A stretch of DNA of 64,000 nt from an uncultured Bacteroides sp. Lineage in GTDB: Bacteria > Bacteroidota > Bacteroidia > Bacteroidales > Bacteroidaceae. Of this stretch, positions 37,147 to 45,957 are shown piece by piece (positions within the stretch are counted from its first letter, which is position 1; each line of letters opens with the position of its first letter). Location: positions 1 to 64,000 of the forward strand of contig CANSEY010000021.1 in the NCBI GenBank assembly GCA_947646015.1, given 5' to 3'. Under the pieces are notes generated by a model, which saw only the letters and a program-made list of their open reading frames with translations, was not told the origin of the DNA and ran no database searches. Both the position numbers and the translations under genes were made by a program.

Positions 37147-37199
37147 GTATCTAAAAATAAAAATTCTTCTATAGGGAGATTTTTCTATAAACCATCTTG

Positions 37200-38405
37200 T
37201 TATTGTTTCAGTTTGGCGAACATTACAATATTATTGTCATTGTCATTTAACGTCTTGATCAAGTTCTGTACCTTTTTCTTTTTATCTGCGGTCAGTCCTT
37301 TTTTGTTTACTTCTTTCTCTAGTATCTCTTTCAATGCCATAGGCTCCATATTAGTGACATAATATCCATTGTTGAACGAAGGATAGATCGTCTGACTCGG
37401 GGTACTGATAAAATCGTTGTAAAGCCGCACATAATTGCCATGCAATGTTTTTTTGTCAACCATGTAATAAGCCGGTTTAGAGCCGGAGAATGTACTTTCG
37501 TCTATTTGTATTGGGAAAGAGACATCACCGATGAAATATTTGGGGATTTCATAATATGCATGCCAGGGGATTTTATCATTTGAAGGATACTTGACGGTGA
37601 AACGTCCTTCCAGTTTGTTGCTGGCGGTATTATAATGGTAGAGGGTATCTACACTTGGTTGTGGCATGATTTTCATTAACATCACATCGTAGGCAGCTGT
37701 GTTATTCCCCATTGACACTTCGTTACTGAAGTCTTGTGGCATGGCAAGGCTTCCCGGTGCTACAAAGTTTTTACGTTTACCCTTTAAATCTTGTGTCCAG
37801 ACTACTGCCGGCCATTTAGGGAATGGCAGGACTGTGACTGTGACTTCTGACTTAGCTGTGTTTACCCGGAATTTTCCTTTAGGAACTCTCAGGCACAGGG
37901 GGATAGGATCCAATGCATTACCTTTCAAGTCGAATACCAATATCTTGCTGCTTTGCCAGGGTAGGATATAGATGCGATTATTGGCTTCGTCCAGTTGTTC
38001 GGCATAAGTGTTTAGATATTCATTCGGGCCTTGTCCATAAGATCCGATATTGGTGATAAATTTACCTGTCCGGTCGAATAGTTTATAAGGAGTTTGTTTG
38101 TTATTGCTCACTAAAATATATTTTTCTCCGACGGTTGTTCGTATCCAGCCGCCAATAAGTGCTTCGTCCCGATTGTCTAATTTTACAATCTGTAATTCTT
38201 CTGTTAACTGGCTCAATGGGAAGTTTACAGTATCTTTTAGTGCCTTCAGATCGCAACTGATTAGCGGACCGTTAGGGGTATTTGTTAGTTTGGCAACAGT
38301 AGGCGATTTGATAAATGGGTCGTTTTCACCGGTTGTAAAAGCAAAAGCAGGCAATAGACAACAGATTGCCAAACTGTGATAGATCATTCTTGTTTTCATA
38401 AGCAT
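37200..38405 (-). CDS. Exported 6-bladed beta-propeller protein
   Basis: The 401-residue protein has an N-terminal signal peptide (LAICCLLPAFAF) and beta-propeller strands such as SNNKQTPYKLFDRTGKFITN, GSYGQGPNEYLNTY and KILVFDLKGNALDPI. GSYGQGPNEY corresponds to the conserved motif of the Bacteroidales 6-bladed propeller proteins. A helical tail (about 355-385) with many lysines follows. Function is unknown. It has a good promoter of its own and lies 167 bases after the TPR-HTH gene on the same strand. The first in-frame Met is used; a Met three codons in is equally likely. Confidence 0.78.
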   Translation of the reverse strand: MLMKTRMIYHSLAICCLLPAFAFTTGENDPFIKSPTVAKLTNTPNGPLISCDLKALKDTVNFPLSQLTEELQIVKLDNRDEALIGGWIRTTVGEKYILVSNNKQTPYKLFDRTGKFITNIGSYGQGPNEYLNTYAEQLDEANNRIYILPWQSSKILVFDLKGNALDPIPLCLRVPKGKFRVNTAKSEVTVTVLPFPKWPAVVWTQDLKGKRKNFVAPGSLAMPQDFSNEVSMGNNTAAYDVMLMKIMPQPSVDTLYHYNTASNKLEGRFTVKYPSNDKIPWHAYYEIPKYFIGDVSFPIQIDESTFSGSKPAYYMVDKKTLHGNYVRLYNDFISTPSQTIYPSFNNGYYVTNMEPMALKEILEKEVNKKGLTADKKKKVQNLIKTLNDNDNNIVMFAKLKQ

Positions 38406-38443
38406 AAATAATTAGATGAATAATCAAACGCGTTTTGTAACAG

Positions 38444-38475
38444 CAAAATTAGATATTAAGGTAAGAGAAGGCAAA
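38444..38475 (-). promoter_or_regulatory. Promoter of the exported propeller gene
   Basis: On the minus strand TTTG (38472-38475), 20 bases, then TAATTTTG (38444-38451), 39 bases before the start at 38405. Close to full Bacteroides consensus. Confidence 0.65.
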
Positions 38476-38551
38476 AAAACAGGCGGACAAGAATGATTGT
38501 ATGAATATGGTTTAAATTGTTGTTTTATAAATGGTTATGTAAATATAGCCT

Positions 38552-38582
38552 CTTCGGATAGGCGGACAAATACTATCCGAAG
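38552..38582 (-). terminator. Hairpin over the stop codon of the TPR-HTH gene
   Basis: CTTCGGATAG (38552-38561) pairs with CTATCCGAAG (38573-38582), a 10-bp perfect stem with an 11-base loop. The TAG stop of the gene is part of the stem. There is no strong T-tract, so termination is only likely. Confidence 0.4.
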
Positions 38583-40255
38583 TTTTGAAGAATGGCATCC
38601 AGGCTGAGAGTTTCGTCAGAAATATGCATCTTTTCTGTTTTAATTCGGTATTTGCGTTTGGTTATGGCCGCTTTGCTGACGCAATAGATATCCGATAGAT
38701 CTTGTATGTTCACGTTAATCTTTACCAGGCAACAAAAGCAGATATCTTTTTCATTGAGTTGCGGATAATCTTCTTGCAGACGATCAACAAAATTATTAAA
38801 TGCGTCATTTACCGCTTGCTTCACTTCACACCATTCTGCATCGCTTACAGTAATTTTCTTCCTATTCGGATTGTCATCTGTAGAGTTCTCGATGTGGAGA
38901 GAAGGAAGTTTCTGAAAGAAAGAAATATGACGGAACAAAGCTTCACGCATCTCGCTTTCTTTGTTGCGCATGATGATCTCTTTTTCGCGCAGTGCACTTA
39001 ATTCGGCTTCTTTATGTAATAGTTCATTTTCATGTTGTAGCCGACGAGCTTCCTCTCCGGCCTGTTCTGCTTGTAGCCTTCGTTCCGATACTAGTCTTTT
39101 TTTCTTTTCCTGATGATAGAAAAAGAGTATTAGTAGAGCTATAAGTAATAAAATAACTGCTATTCCCATCATCCACAGCTCTTTTTCTTGTTGGGTAAGG
39201 CGTAGTTGATAGAGTTCGTTCTGGAGCTTTACTTCATTATATTTTCTGGTGGTTTCTTTTGCTTTGAGGTTTGATGTGAGGTCTTTATATAGTATATCTT
39301 CTGTTTTAGCCAGATAATATGCCTGTTCCGGTTGCTGGGTCGCATTTGTCAGCTGGTATAAACGTGAGGTAGCCTCAATGGCGATATAGGGTGAAGTTGA
39401 GGTAGCTGCCTGTTTATAATAATATCCGGCCGAGTCCAATTGATGCAGGGACTGGAATATTTGGCCTCGGATCAATTGGTAGTAAGGTATATCATAGCGA
39501 TTGCGACGATACAGGCGGAGGTTTTGCACAGATTCCAGTGCCTTGTCGAAGTCTTGCTGTCCTAGATAATAGTTTACGATGTCTTCGGCTATGGTGTAAG
39601 TTAGATAATGATATTCTTTGGAAGGAGCAAACCATTCCAACATTTTGTAATACCCTTCTATGACTTCATCGGTCTTTCCCATTTTTCTTAATATTTCCAA
39701 TTGGGTCCGATGATCATAAAATAAAGAAAGAGTGTCATTAGAAGGGTTATTCAGGGCCAACACCTTATTAGCCAATTTAAGTGCTTCTGGATACTTTTTT
39801 TGATTGAAATAGGTGAATTTTTGTATGTTATAGTAATATCTTTGTTGGGTGGGAGTCATATACTCTGTTTTGTCCCGAAGCTCCCGGGCAGAATGTAAAA
39901 TAGAATCTGGTTGATCTTTATAAAAGAAACTATTGGCCTGTTCCAGTTGGGCTTGTAACCATTGGGCAGTATCTCCAACATGTAGGAAAAGTGGGATACA
40001 GACTTTTAATAGTGAATCTTTGGGCTTTTGGGTTTTCCACAATGTGGCTTTATACAATTGAAAGCAGTATTCTGCCCGTTGTTTGTCACTCAGGTGATTG
40101 GGGGACTGTATTTGTTGAAGATAAAATAGCATACTGTCTGTAGAAATACCTTCCATTTCTACAGACTTCTTGAGTAAAGTCTGAGTTGAATCTTTACATC
40201 CGGTCACACAAGATAGTAAAGCTAAACAGAGTATAATAAGAAAGCTCTTTTTCAT
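38573..40255 (-). CDS. TPR sensor with transmembrane helix and C-terminal HTH
   Basis: The 560-residue protein starts with a signal or lipoprotein-like sequence (MKKSFLIILCLALLSCVTGC). Helical repeats of TPR type follow to about residue 330, then a transmembrane helix (about 361-381, MGIAVILLLIALLILFFY) and a charged coiled coil (about 383-440). The C-terminal region (about 500-545) is HTH-like, with QDLSDIYCVSKAAITKRKYR, close to LuxR/GerE-type HTHs. The order suggests periplasmic TPRs sensing something and a cytoplasmic DNA-binding tail, a one-component membrane regulator without kinase or receiver. It follows yifB by 19 bases. Targets are unknown. Confidence 0.82.
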   Translation of the reverse strand: MKKSFLIILCLALLSCVTGCKDSTQTLLKKSVEMEGISTDSMLFYLQQIQSPNHLSDKQRAEYCFQLYKATLWKTQKPKDSLLKVCIPLFLHVGDTAQWLQAQLEQANSFFYKDQPDSILHSARELRDKTEYMTPTQQRYYYNIQKFTYFNQKKYPEALKLANKVLALNNPSNDTLSLFYDHRTQLEILRKMGKTDEVIEGYYKMLEWFAPSKEYHYLTYTIAEDIVNYYLGQQDFDKALESVQNLRLYRRNRYDIPYYQLIRGQIFQSLHQLDSAGYYYKQAATSTSPYIAIEATSRLYQLTNATQQPEQAYYLAKTEDILYKDLTSNLKAKETTRKYNEVKLQNELYQLRLTQQEKELWMMGIAVILLLIALLILFFYHQEKKKRLVSERRLQAEQAGEEARRLQHENELLHKEAELSALREKEIIMRNKESEMREALFRHISFFQKLPSLHIENSTDDNPNRKKITVSDAEWCEVKQAVNDAFNNFVDRLQEDYPQLNEKDICFCCLVKINVNIQDLSDIYCVSKAAITKRKYRIKTEKMHISDETLSLDAILQNFG

Positions 40256-40274
40256 AATGCTTTTATTCTTGACG

Positions 40275-41813
40275 TTACCCGGCCCAATTTTCCCGATCTA
40301 AATTCCGATAACTGATTGCCTCTGCCAAATGGCTGGGTTGTATTTGTTCGCTTTCTTCTAAATCAGCTATTGTGCGGGATACTTTTAAGATACGATCATA
40401 GGCACGGGCTGAAAGATTCAGGCGTTCCATGGCATTCTTTAGCAGTAATAGCCCTTTCGTGTCAGGTTGTGCAAAAGAAGAAAGTTGCTTGCTGGTCATC
40501 TGGGCATTACAATAAGTTCCCGGATAGCCGGAAAATCTTTCTTCCTGTTTCTGGCGGGCTTTGATTACCCTTTGGCGAATGGCAGCGCTGGATTCTCCCT
40601 GTTGCCGGTCTGAAATCTTTTCAAATGGTACGGGAACTATTTCAATTTGGATATCTATTCGGTCCAGCAGGGGGCCGGATATTTTATTCAGGTATTTTTG
40701 TACTTGTCCCGGATTGCAGACACATGGTTTTGTCGGGTGATTGTAGTAGCCACAAGGACACGGATTCATGGAGGCTACCAACATGAAGCTGGCCGGATAG
40801 TCAATAGTGCTTTTCACTCGTGAAATGGTTATACGCCGGTCTTCAAGGGGTTGACGCAATACTTCGAGCACGCTACGATTAAATTCCGGGAGTTCATCCA
40901 GGAAGAGTACCCCGTTATGTGCCAGGCTGATCTCTCCCGGTTGTGGGAAACTGCCTCCTCCTACCATCGCTACTTGTGAGATGGTGTGATGCGGGTCCCT
41001 GAAAGGCCGCTGAGATATCAGAGAGGAATTGCGTCCTAATTTACCAGCGACCGAATGTATTTTGGTTGTTTCAAGGCTTTCTCCCAAGGATAAGGGGGGG
41101 AGTATGGAAGATAATCTTTTGGCCATCATTGATTTACCACTTCCGGGGGCTCCTACCATAATTAAATTGTGTCCTCCTGCCGCCGCTACCTCAAGTGCCC
41201 GTTTAACGTTCTCTTGGCCTTTTACATCTGCAAAATCGTATTCAAAATCACTCTGACACGCATAAAATTCTTCACGGGTATTGACTATGGTTGGTGTCAG
41301 TTCACGTTTATCATTGATGAACTCAATTACTTCCTGTATATTATTTACTCCATATACTGACAGATTATTGACTACCGCCGCTTCCCGTGCATTTTGTGAA
41401 GGTACGATTAATCCGTCAAATCCCTCTTCGCGTGCTTTGATGGCTATAGGTAAGGCTCCTTTGATGGGTTGGATAGTTCCGTCAAGACTTAATTCACCCA
41501 TCATTATGTAACGTGATAGCTTCTGGCATGAGATTGTTTCGCCGGCTGCAAGCATGCCAATGGCCAGGGGGAGATCATAGGATGAACCCTCTTTGCGAAT
41601 ATCTGCCGGAGCCATATTAATGACTATATTGCTGGTTGGCATTTTGTAGCCGGTCACTTGTAAGGCGGACAGAATGCGCTGATGGCTTTCTTTAACGGCT
41701 GAATCAGGAAGACCTACCATGTAGAACATGCATCCTCGTGAACTGTTGACTTCTATTGTAATGAGGGTTGCTTCAATGCCTTGTACAGCCGCTCCGAATA
41801 CTTTTATTAGCAC
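40275..41813 (-). CDS. YifB/ComM-family AAA+ ATPase (Mg-chelatase-like)
   Basis: The 512-residue protein has an N-terminal ChlI domain, a Walker A (IMVGAPGSGKSMMAKRL), a Walker B-like LFLDELPEFNRSVLEVL, and a C-terminal Mg_chelatase_C domain with SARAYDRILKVSRTIADLE. A zinc-like CPCGYYNHPTKPCVC lies between. This matches the YifB/ComM family, a hexameric helicase that promotes branch migration during natural transformation in some bacteria; the Bacteroides role is uncertain. It is co-transcribed with the TlpA-like gene (33-base gap) and followed by the TPR-HTH gene. Confidence 0.93.
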   Translation of the reverse strand: MLIKVFGAAVQGIEATLITIEVNSSRGCMFYMVGLPDSAVKESHQRILSALQVTGYKMPTSNIVINMAPADIRKEGSSYDLPLAIGMLAAGETISCQKLSRYIMMGELSLDGTIQPIKGALPIAIKAREEGFDGLIVPSQNAREAAVVNNLSVYGVNNIQEVIEFINDKRELTPTIVNTREEFYACQSDFEYDFADVKGQENVKRALEVAAAGGHNLIMVGAPGSGKSMMAKRLSSILPPLSLGESLETTKIHSVAGKLGRNSSLISQRPFRDPHHTISQVAMVGGGSFPQPGEISLAHNGVLFLDELPEFNRSVLEVLRQPLEDRRITISRVKSTIDYPASFMLVASMNPCPCGYYNHPTKPCVCNPGQVQKYLNKISGPLLDRIDIQIEIVPVPFEKISDRQQGESSAAIRQRVIKARQKQEERFSGYPGTYCNAQMTSKQLSSFAQPDTKGLLLLKNAMERLNLSARAYDRILKVSRTIADLEESEQIQPSHLAEAISYRNLDRENWAG

Positions 41814-41846
41814 GTGTTTTCAATGATTTTAGGTTAGTAACTCGGT

Positions 41847-42917
41847 TTAGCGGATAGATTTCCCTGGTTTTTTCTCTTCCGTTTTTAGTAATTCTTTCAG
41901 CTTATCGGTAAGCGCTTCTCCCTGGATATCTCTTGCTAGAATTTTGCCGGTGGGAGAGAGCAGTATATTAGTAGGGAGCGTCAGTATGGCATATTGTTTG
42001 GCTGTTTCCGAACTAAGTCCTGTAAAATCACATACTTGATCCCAGCTCAAAGTATCCTTCTTAATGGCTGTTTCCCATGCTTCTCTATCTATGTCGAGTG
42101 ATATTCCCAACATTGCGAAATTTTTGTTTTTCTTATATTCCTTATTCAGTCTTTTTAATTCTGCATTGGCTTCAGGTTGCGGATCACACCATGAAGCCCA
42201 GAAATTAAGCAGGAGATATCTATTTCTGAATCTCTCGGCAGAACGTGATAATTTCTCGCCTTTTTCATTGGGTAAACTAAAGTAAGGAGCAGATTTCCCG
42301 ACAGTCACTTTTTCCAATTGATCGATGTAGTCGCTGATATTCTCGATATACGGGCGGTCGAGGAGTGCACCTGTCATAGCCTCAGTTATTTCTTTTATTT
42401 TGATATAGTCTGGTTGCGGAGTCTGTACAAAGTATTTATCCAGCAGATAAACACTTGCCAATGAAGAGTTGTGTTGGCGGATAAATGTTTCGGCCTTCTC
42501 CTGCATCATTTTGTCTGATGCACTGCCTAAGCCTCTTTGTTCTTTCATAAAAAGGCTCAAACTCGTATTTGGTTCATTGCCATTTATGTCCAGATAGCTG
42601 AGATCATCAATATTTCCTTTGATCGTAATTTGATTTCCTTTATCCAAAAAAACAGGATACTCTACATGACCGTTTATCAGGAGTACGGCTGTAGTCAGTG
42701 TGTCAATTACTGTAGAATCGATATTGAGGTTGTAGCTGAACTTGCCTTTCTCTGCATAAATCGTATCTATACGATCGTACAAAGCATCTGTCCCATACAG
42801 GTAGAGTGTGTCATTAGTCAATCCCTTGATCTCGCCTTCCAAACTGATCCTGGAACTGTTGTTTTTGCATGCAAGTAAGCAAAATATGGTAATAAATAGA
42901 AGCCCTATCTTTCTCAT
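41847..42917 (-). CDS. TlpA-like thioredoxin-fold lipoprotein with a DUF4369-type N-terminus and one active-site cysteine
   Basis: The 356-residue protein has a lipoprotein signal (lipobox LLAC), an N-terminal beta domain of DUF4369 type (about 25-130) and a C-terminal thioredoxin fold (about 210-345). The active-site stretch reads NFWASWCDPQPEANAEL: Cys244 is present but the second cysteine is replaced by Gln247. The nucleotides confirm CAA at that codon. So a disulfide reductase reaction by the usual CxxC route is not possible with this motif alone. A monothiol role or a changed function is likely. It heads an operon with yifB. Confidence 0.88.
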   Translation of the reverse strand: MRKIGLLFITIFCLLACKNNSSRISLEGEIKGLTNDTLYLYGTDALYDRIDTIYAEKGKFSYNLNIDSTVIDTLTTAVLLINGHVEYPVFLDKGNQITIKGNIDDLSYLDINGNEPNTSLSLFMKEQRGLGSASDKMMQEKAETFIRQHNSSLASVYLLDKYFVQTPQPDYIKIKEITEAMTGALLDRPYIENISDYIDQLEKVTVGKSAPYFSLPNEKGEKLSRSAERFRNRYLLLNFWASWCDPQPEANAELKRLNKEYKKNKNFAMLGISLDIDREAWETAIKKDTLSWDQVCDFTGLSSETAKQYAILTLPTNILLSPTGKILARDIQGEALTDKLKELLKTEEKKPGKSIR

Positions 42918-42954
42918 TCTTCATTCTTTTTTGCGAAAGTAAGGGTTTTGTGGA

Positions 42955-42993
42955 TAAAAAAAAAGAATTGTCCGTCATTTGTGTGACGGACAA
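42955..42993 (-). terminator. Terminator of the TPR envelope lipoprotein gene
   Basis: TTGTCCGTCA (about 42968-42977) pairs with TGACGGACAA (42984-42993). On the minus strand it is followed by TTC and a run of nine T, a strong intrinsic terminator. Confidence 0.85.
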
Positions 42994-43028
42994 CTCTCTT
43001 TTTTATGTTTTGCTCAATGAAGTCTCGC

Positions 43029-44720
43029 TTATTTTACGATGCTCATGAAATCTGCATTCGTATAATATTTAGCGAACTCAAGATCTGTAGCAGCTTTCTT
43101 AGCCAGAGCCGGGTTTTTAGCTACAGCACTCTTCAAGCTGCTTGTCAGCATAGAAGTGTTGTTAGTTCTTGCACCCAAAACAGCCATCAGGTAGTCTGTG
43201 TAAGCATCCGGAGTTGCGATACCGGCCAATGTGTTTTTAGCTTTGTTGTAGTCCTTAGCAAGGATCTGTGCCAAAGCAGCACTGTTTGTTTTAGTATCAC
43301 CAAATGCGTTAACTGCTCTTTCGTATTGTCCCTGAGCTACGTACAGGTTACCCAGTGTTTCGTTCAGTTCTTTTGCACCGGCAGCCTTGCCTAAGTAAGA
43401 TTCAGCAGCAGCTTTGTCACCTTTAGCAAGAGCGATCAGACCTAAGTTCATGTTTACTTCAGGTGCAGATTTAATGCTTTCTGCTTTCTTCACGTATGAT
43501 TGAGCTTTGTCCAGATCACCTGCCTGATAAGCCAGTTTACCCAAGTTGTTGAATGCACGATAGTCATTCGGGAACTGCTGAGAAGCTTTAGTATAGATGT
43601 CAGCTTTCTTAGCCGGGTCGTTAGTCAGTGTAGCAGCGTACAGAATTTCCTCTACGTTCAACTGTTTCGGATCTGTTGCAGCCAGATTAGCGATTTCTTC
43701 GTCAGACTTACCGATGATTTCATAGTTCAAAGTCAAACGAGAACGACGCAACTGCGGCAAAATTTCGTCAGCCAAAGTTTTGTAAACAGAAGAGATGTTC
43801 TTAATTTCAGTTTCTCTTTGTTCAGGATCCTGATACATAGACAAAACGCGAAGGATCAATTCTTTATCCTGAATGTTTGATTTAGAAACCAGTTCTTGGA
43901 AACCTTCCCAGTCCTGTGCAGTATATTTAGCATCAACCGGAACTTCAATTTTAGCTTTCTTCAGGTCTTTGTTGATCAGTTTGGTTGTGTTACCTTCACG
44001 GTTTTCAGCCAACCCTGTATTCAACTTCACACCACCATCGGGAGAAGCGTAAGCAGAAATTTCGATATTGCTGATCTTCTTGTTTTCAGCATCGTTTACA
44101 TTAGCAACTTCTTTGTTGAATTCCTTAGCAGTCTTCAATTCGCTTGAGCGGATGTTAGCCTGTTGGATAAGGAACATAATGTTAGCGTTGTGTGCTTCTT
44201 TGATGATACGTTGGAAAGCGTCGTCACCCAAAGCCGGATTAGCACTACTCAAAGTGTTGTTAATCAATTCAGAAGTAGAGATCACACCGTCTGCGATTTT
44301 TACAGCAGGGATAGCGATTGTTTTCTTTCCGACTTTTGCGTTGAACTCAAGGTAAAGTTCAGATTTTGCCATTTCAGGAACGTAGTCGAATGTAGTTTTC
44401 ATCGTGTAATTACCACCCATCTTGTAAGAGATAGTCTGGTCGTTACCTTCTACTTTTTCACCCTGGAATACGGCAGGCTGTCCTTTAACTTGTCCACCCT
44501 CCCATTTCAGAACCGGAGTTACTTCAACAACTGCGTTCTTTTTGAAATACTTTTCAGGGAACTTTCCGTTGATAGTCACAGGAACTTTACCACCTACAGC
44601 TTCCAGTACCTGAGGAGTCGTAGTGAAGTAATCAGATGACAGTGCACCCATTTTGTTGCTACATGATGACAATGCAACAACCAATGCCATAAGTAAAGGC
44701 AAATACAACTTCTTGATCAT
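43029..44720 (-). CDS. TPR-containing outer-envelope lipoprotein with an OmpA-like segment
   Basis: The 563-residue protein has a lipoprotein signal (lipobox LSSC, Cys20) and beta-rich domains (about 30-175). A segment ISAYASPDGGVKLNTGLAEN (about 225-245) recalls the peptidoglycan-binding OmpA signature. TPR repeats follow with FPNDYRAFNNLGKLAYQAGD, PEVNMNLGLIALAKGDKAAA and LGNLYVAQGQYERAVNAFGD (about 385-480), then an Ala/Lys-rich tail. A near-consensus promoter and a strong terminator frame it as a single gene, which suggests abundant expression. The role is probably envelope structure or assembly; this is inference. Confidence 0.85.
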   Translation of the reverse strand: MIKKLYLPLLMALVVALSSCSNKMGALSSDYFTTTPQVLEAVGGKVPVTINGKFPEKYFKKNAVVEVTPVLKWEGGQVKGQPAVFQGEKVEGNDQTISYKMGGNYTMKTTFDYVPEMAKSELYLEFNAKVGKKTIAIPAVKIADGVISTSELINNTLSSANPALGDDAFQRIIKEAHNANIMFLIQQANIRSSELKTAKEFNKEVANVNDAENKKISNIEISAYASPDGGVKLNTGLAENREGNTTKLINKDLKKAKIEVPVDAKYTAQDWEGFQELVSKSNIQDKELILRVLSMYQDPEQRETEIKNISSVYKTLADEILPQLRRSRLTLNYEIIGKSDEEIANLAATDPKQLNVEEILYAATLTNDPAKKADIYTKASQQFPNDYRAFNNLGKLAYQAGDLDKAQSYVKKAESIKSAPEVNMNLGLIALAKGDKAAAESYLGKAAGAKELNETLGNLYVAQGQYERAVNAFGDTKTNSAALAQILAKDYNKAKNTLAGIATPDAYTDYLMAVLGARTNNTSMLTSSLKSAVAKNPALAKKAATDLEFAKYYTNADFMSIVK

Positions 44721-44798
44721 TTTAGGTATAAATTAAATGTTTGTAATTGAAATTTTGTCTATTCAATATGCATCTGTGGATTGCCCATAAATGCCACG

Positions 44799-44830
44799 CA
44801 AAGATATTAATTCTTATACATTTAGGCAAA
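44799..44830 (-). promoter_or_regulatory. Promoter of the TPR envelope lipoprotein gene
   Basis: On the minus strand TTTG (44827-44830), 20 bases, then TATCTTTG (44799-44806). The leader to the start at 44720 would be about 70 bases. Confidence 0.7.
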
Positions 44831-44930
44831 TACACTCTTAATTTTATTATAATTTAATGAAAACTATCGTGTTTACGGGTTGTTTAGCACTATTTTCCTT
44901 CTTAAATAACACCAAATCAGCCTCTATTGT

Positions 44931-45884
44931 TTACCGAAACGGCTTTTTTTCTTGTCGGTATTTGATGTTGCGTGGATGATGTTCTATGATTTCACTTCGC
45001 AACATATTGCGGTCGATGTGGGTGTAGATTTCGGTAGTCGAAATAGACTCATGCCCCAACATGCATTGGATAGCCCGCAGATTGGCGCCTCCTTCAAGTA
45101 AGTGTGTCGCAAAGGAGTGGCGGAATGTGTGCGGACTGATATTTTTGGTAATTCCCGCCATATCGGCCAGCTCTTTGATGAGATGAAAGATCATGATTCG
45201 TGATAAATGGGTACCTCGCCTGCTTAAAAACAGATAATCTTCATGATCTTTTTTTATATTGATCCGATTTCGATCCAAGAAATAAAGCTTTATTTCTTGG
45301 ATCGCTTTGGGAGAGATAGGGACTAATCGTTGCTTGCTGCCCTTTCCTTCTACTTTAATGAAACCTTCGTCAAAGTACAAGTCTGATAGTTTTAGTCCGG
45401 TTAACTCGGAAACCCGTAATCCACAGCTGTAAAGCGTTTCCAGGATTGCCCGATTTCGTTGCCCTTCGTTCTTACTCAGGTCTATTGTCGAAATAATCCG
45501 GTCTATTTCTTCTACGGTCAGTACTTCCGGAAGTTTAAATCCGATCTTGGGACCTTCCAGCAATTCGCTGGGATCGGCTTCTATATAATCGGCTATAATC
45601 AAAAAGTGGAAAAAGGATTTAATACCTGAAATGATACGTGCCTGTGAACGGGCGTGGATACCAATATCATGTAATCCGGCAGCAAAGCGTTGAAGATCTG
45701 TCAGGCTGACTTCAAGTATCTCCACGCCTTCGGCTGATAGAAAACTTAGTAACTTCTCCAGATCTGTCAAGTAAGCCTCCAGTGTGTTTTTGGATAAGGA
45801 CTTTTCCAGTTTCAGATACTGTTGGTACTTTTTGATAATCAGCCCTTGCTCATCCTTCTTTTTTGTTTTTTCCTCTAATTTCAT
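44931..45884 (-). CDS. xerD: Tyrosine recombinase XerD-type
   Basis: The 317-residue protein has an N-terminal SAM-like core-binding domain and the catalytic tyrosine-recombinase domain with the expected set: Arg in YSCGLRVSELTGL, Lys in VEGKGSKQRLVPI, His and Arg in HTFRHSFATHLLEGG, His in CMLGHESISTTEIYTH, and the nucleophile Tyr in the same stretch. This is the chromosome-dimer-resolving XerC/D family acting at dif, and the length fits. No mobile element or inverted target is nearby, so a housekeeping role is preferred. It diverges from aroQ. Confidence 0.9.
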   Translation of the reverse strand: MKLEEKTKKKDEQGLIIKKYQQYLKLEKSLSKNTLEAYLTDLEKLLSFLSAEGVEILEVSLTDLQRFAAGLHDIGIHARSQARIISGIKSFFHFLIIADYIEADPSELLEGPKIGFKLPEVLTVEEIDRIISTIDLSKNEGQRNRAILETLYSCGLRVSELTGLKLSDLYFDEGFIKVEGKGSKQRLVPISPKAIQEIKLYFLDRNRINIKKDHEDYLFLSRRGTHLSRIMIFHLIKELADMAGITKNISPHTFRHSFATHLLEGGANLRAIQCMLGHESISTTEIYTHIDRNMLRSEIIEHHPRNIKYRQEKKPFR

Positions 45885-45894
45885 TTCTTTTTTC

Positions 45895-45902
45895 TACCTT
45901 TG
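45895..45902 (+). promoter_or_regulatory. Putative -7 element of aroQ
   Basis: TACCTTTG matches TAnnTTTG, 55 bases before the aroQ start. It lies 25 bases from a -7 element in the other direction, so the two divergent promoters are close-packed. Confidence 0.5.
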
Positions 45903-45927
45903 CACCTTGAAATATTGTTCTCGAAGA

Positions 45928-45935
45928 CAAAGGTA
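45928..45935 (-). promoter_or_regulatory. Putative -7 element of xerD
   Basis: TACCTTTG on the minus strand, 43 bases before the xerD start. Confidence 0.45.
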
Positions 45936-45957
45936 TTAAAAATAGCAGGATTGTGTT

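Noticed and set aside
43500..44639. Several open frames of 80-160 codons on the plus strand
   Set aside because: They lie antisense to the TPR lipoprotein gene, whose Ala/Lys-rich codons give stop-free complementary frames.
44931..45884. Integrase of a mobile element
   Set aside because: No attachment-site repeats, no tRNA nearby and no phage or conjugation genes; the protein matches XerD in length and motifs.
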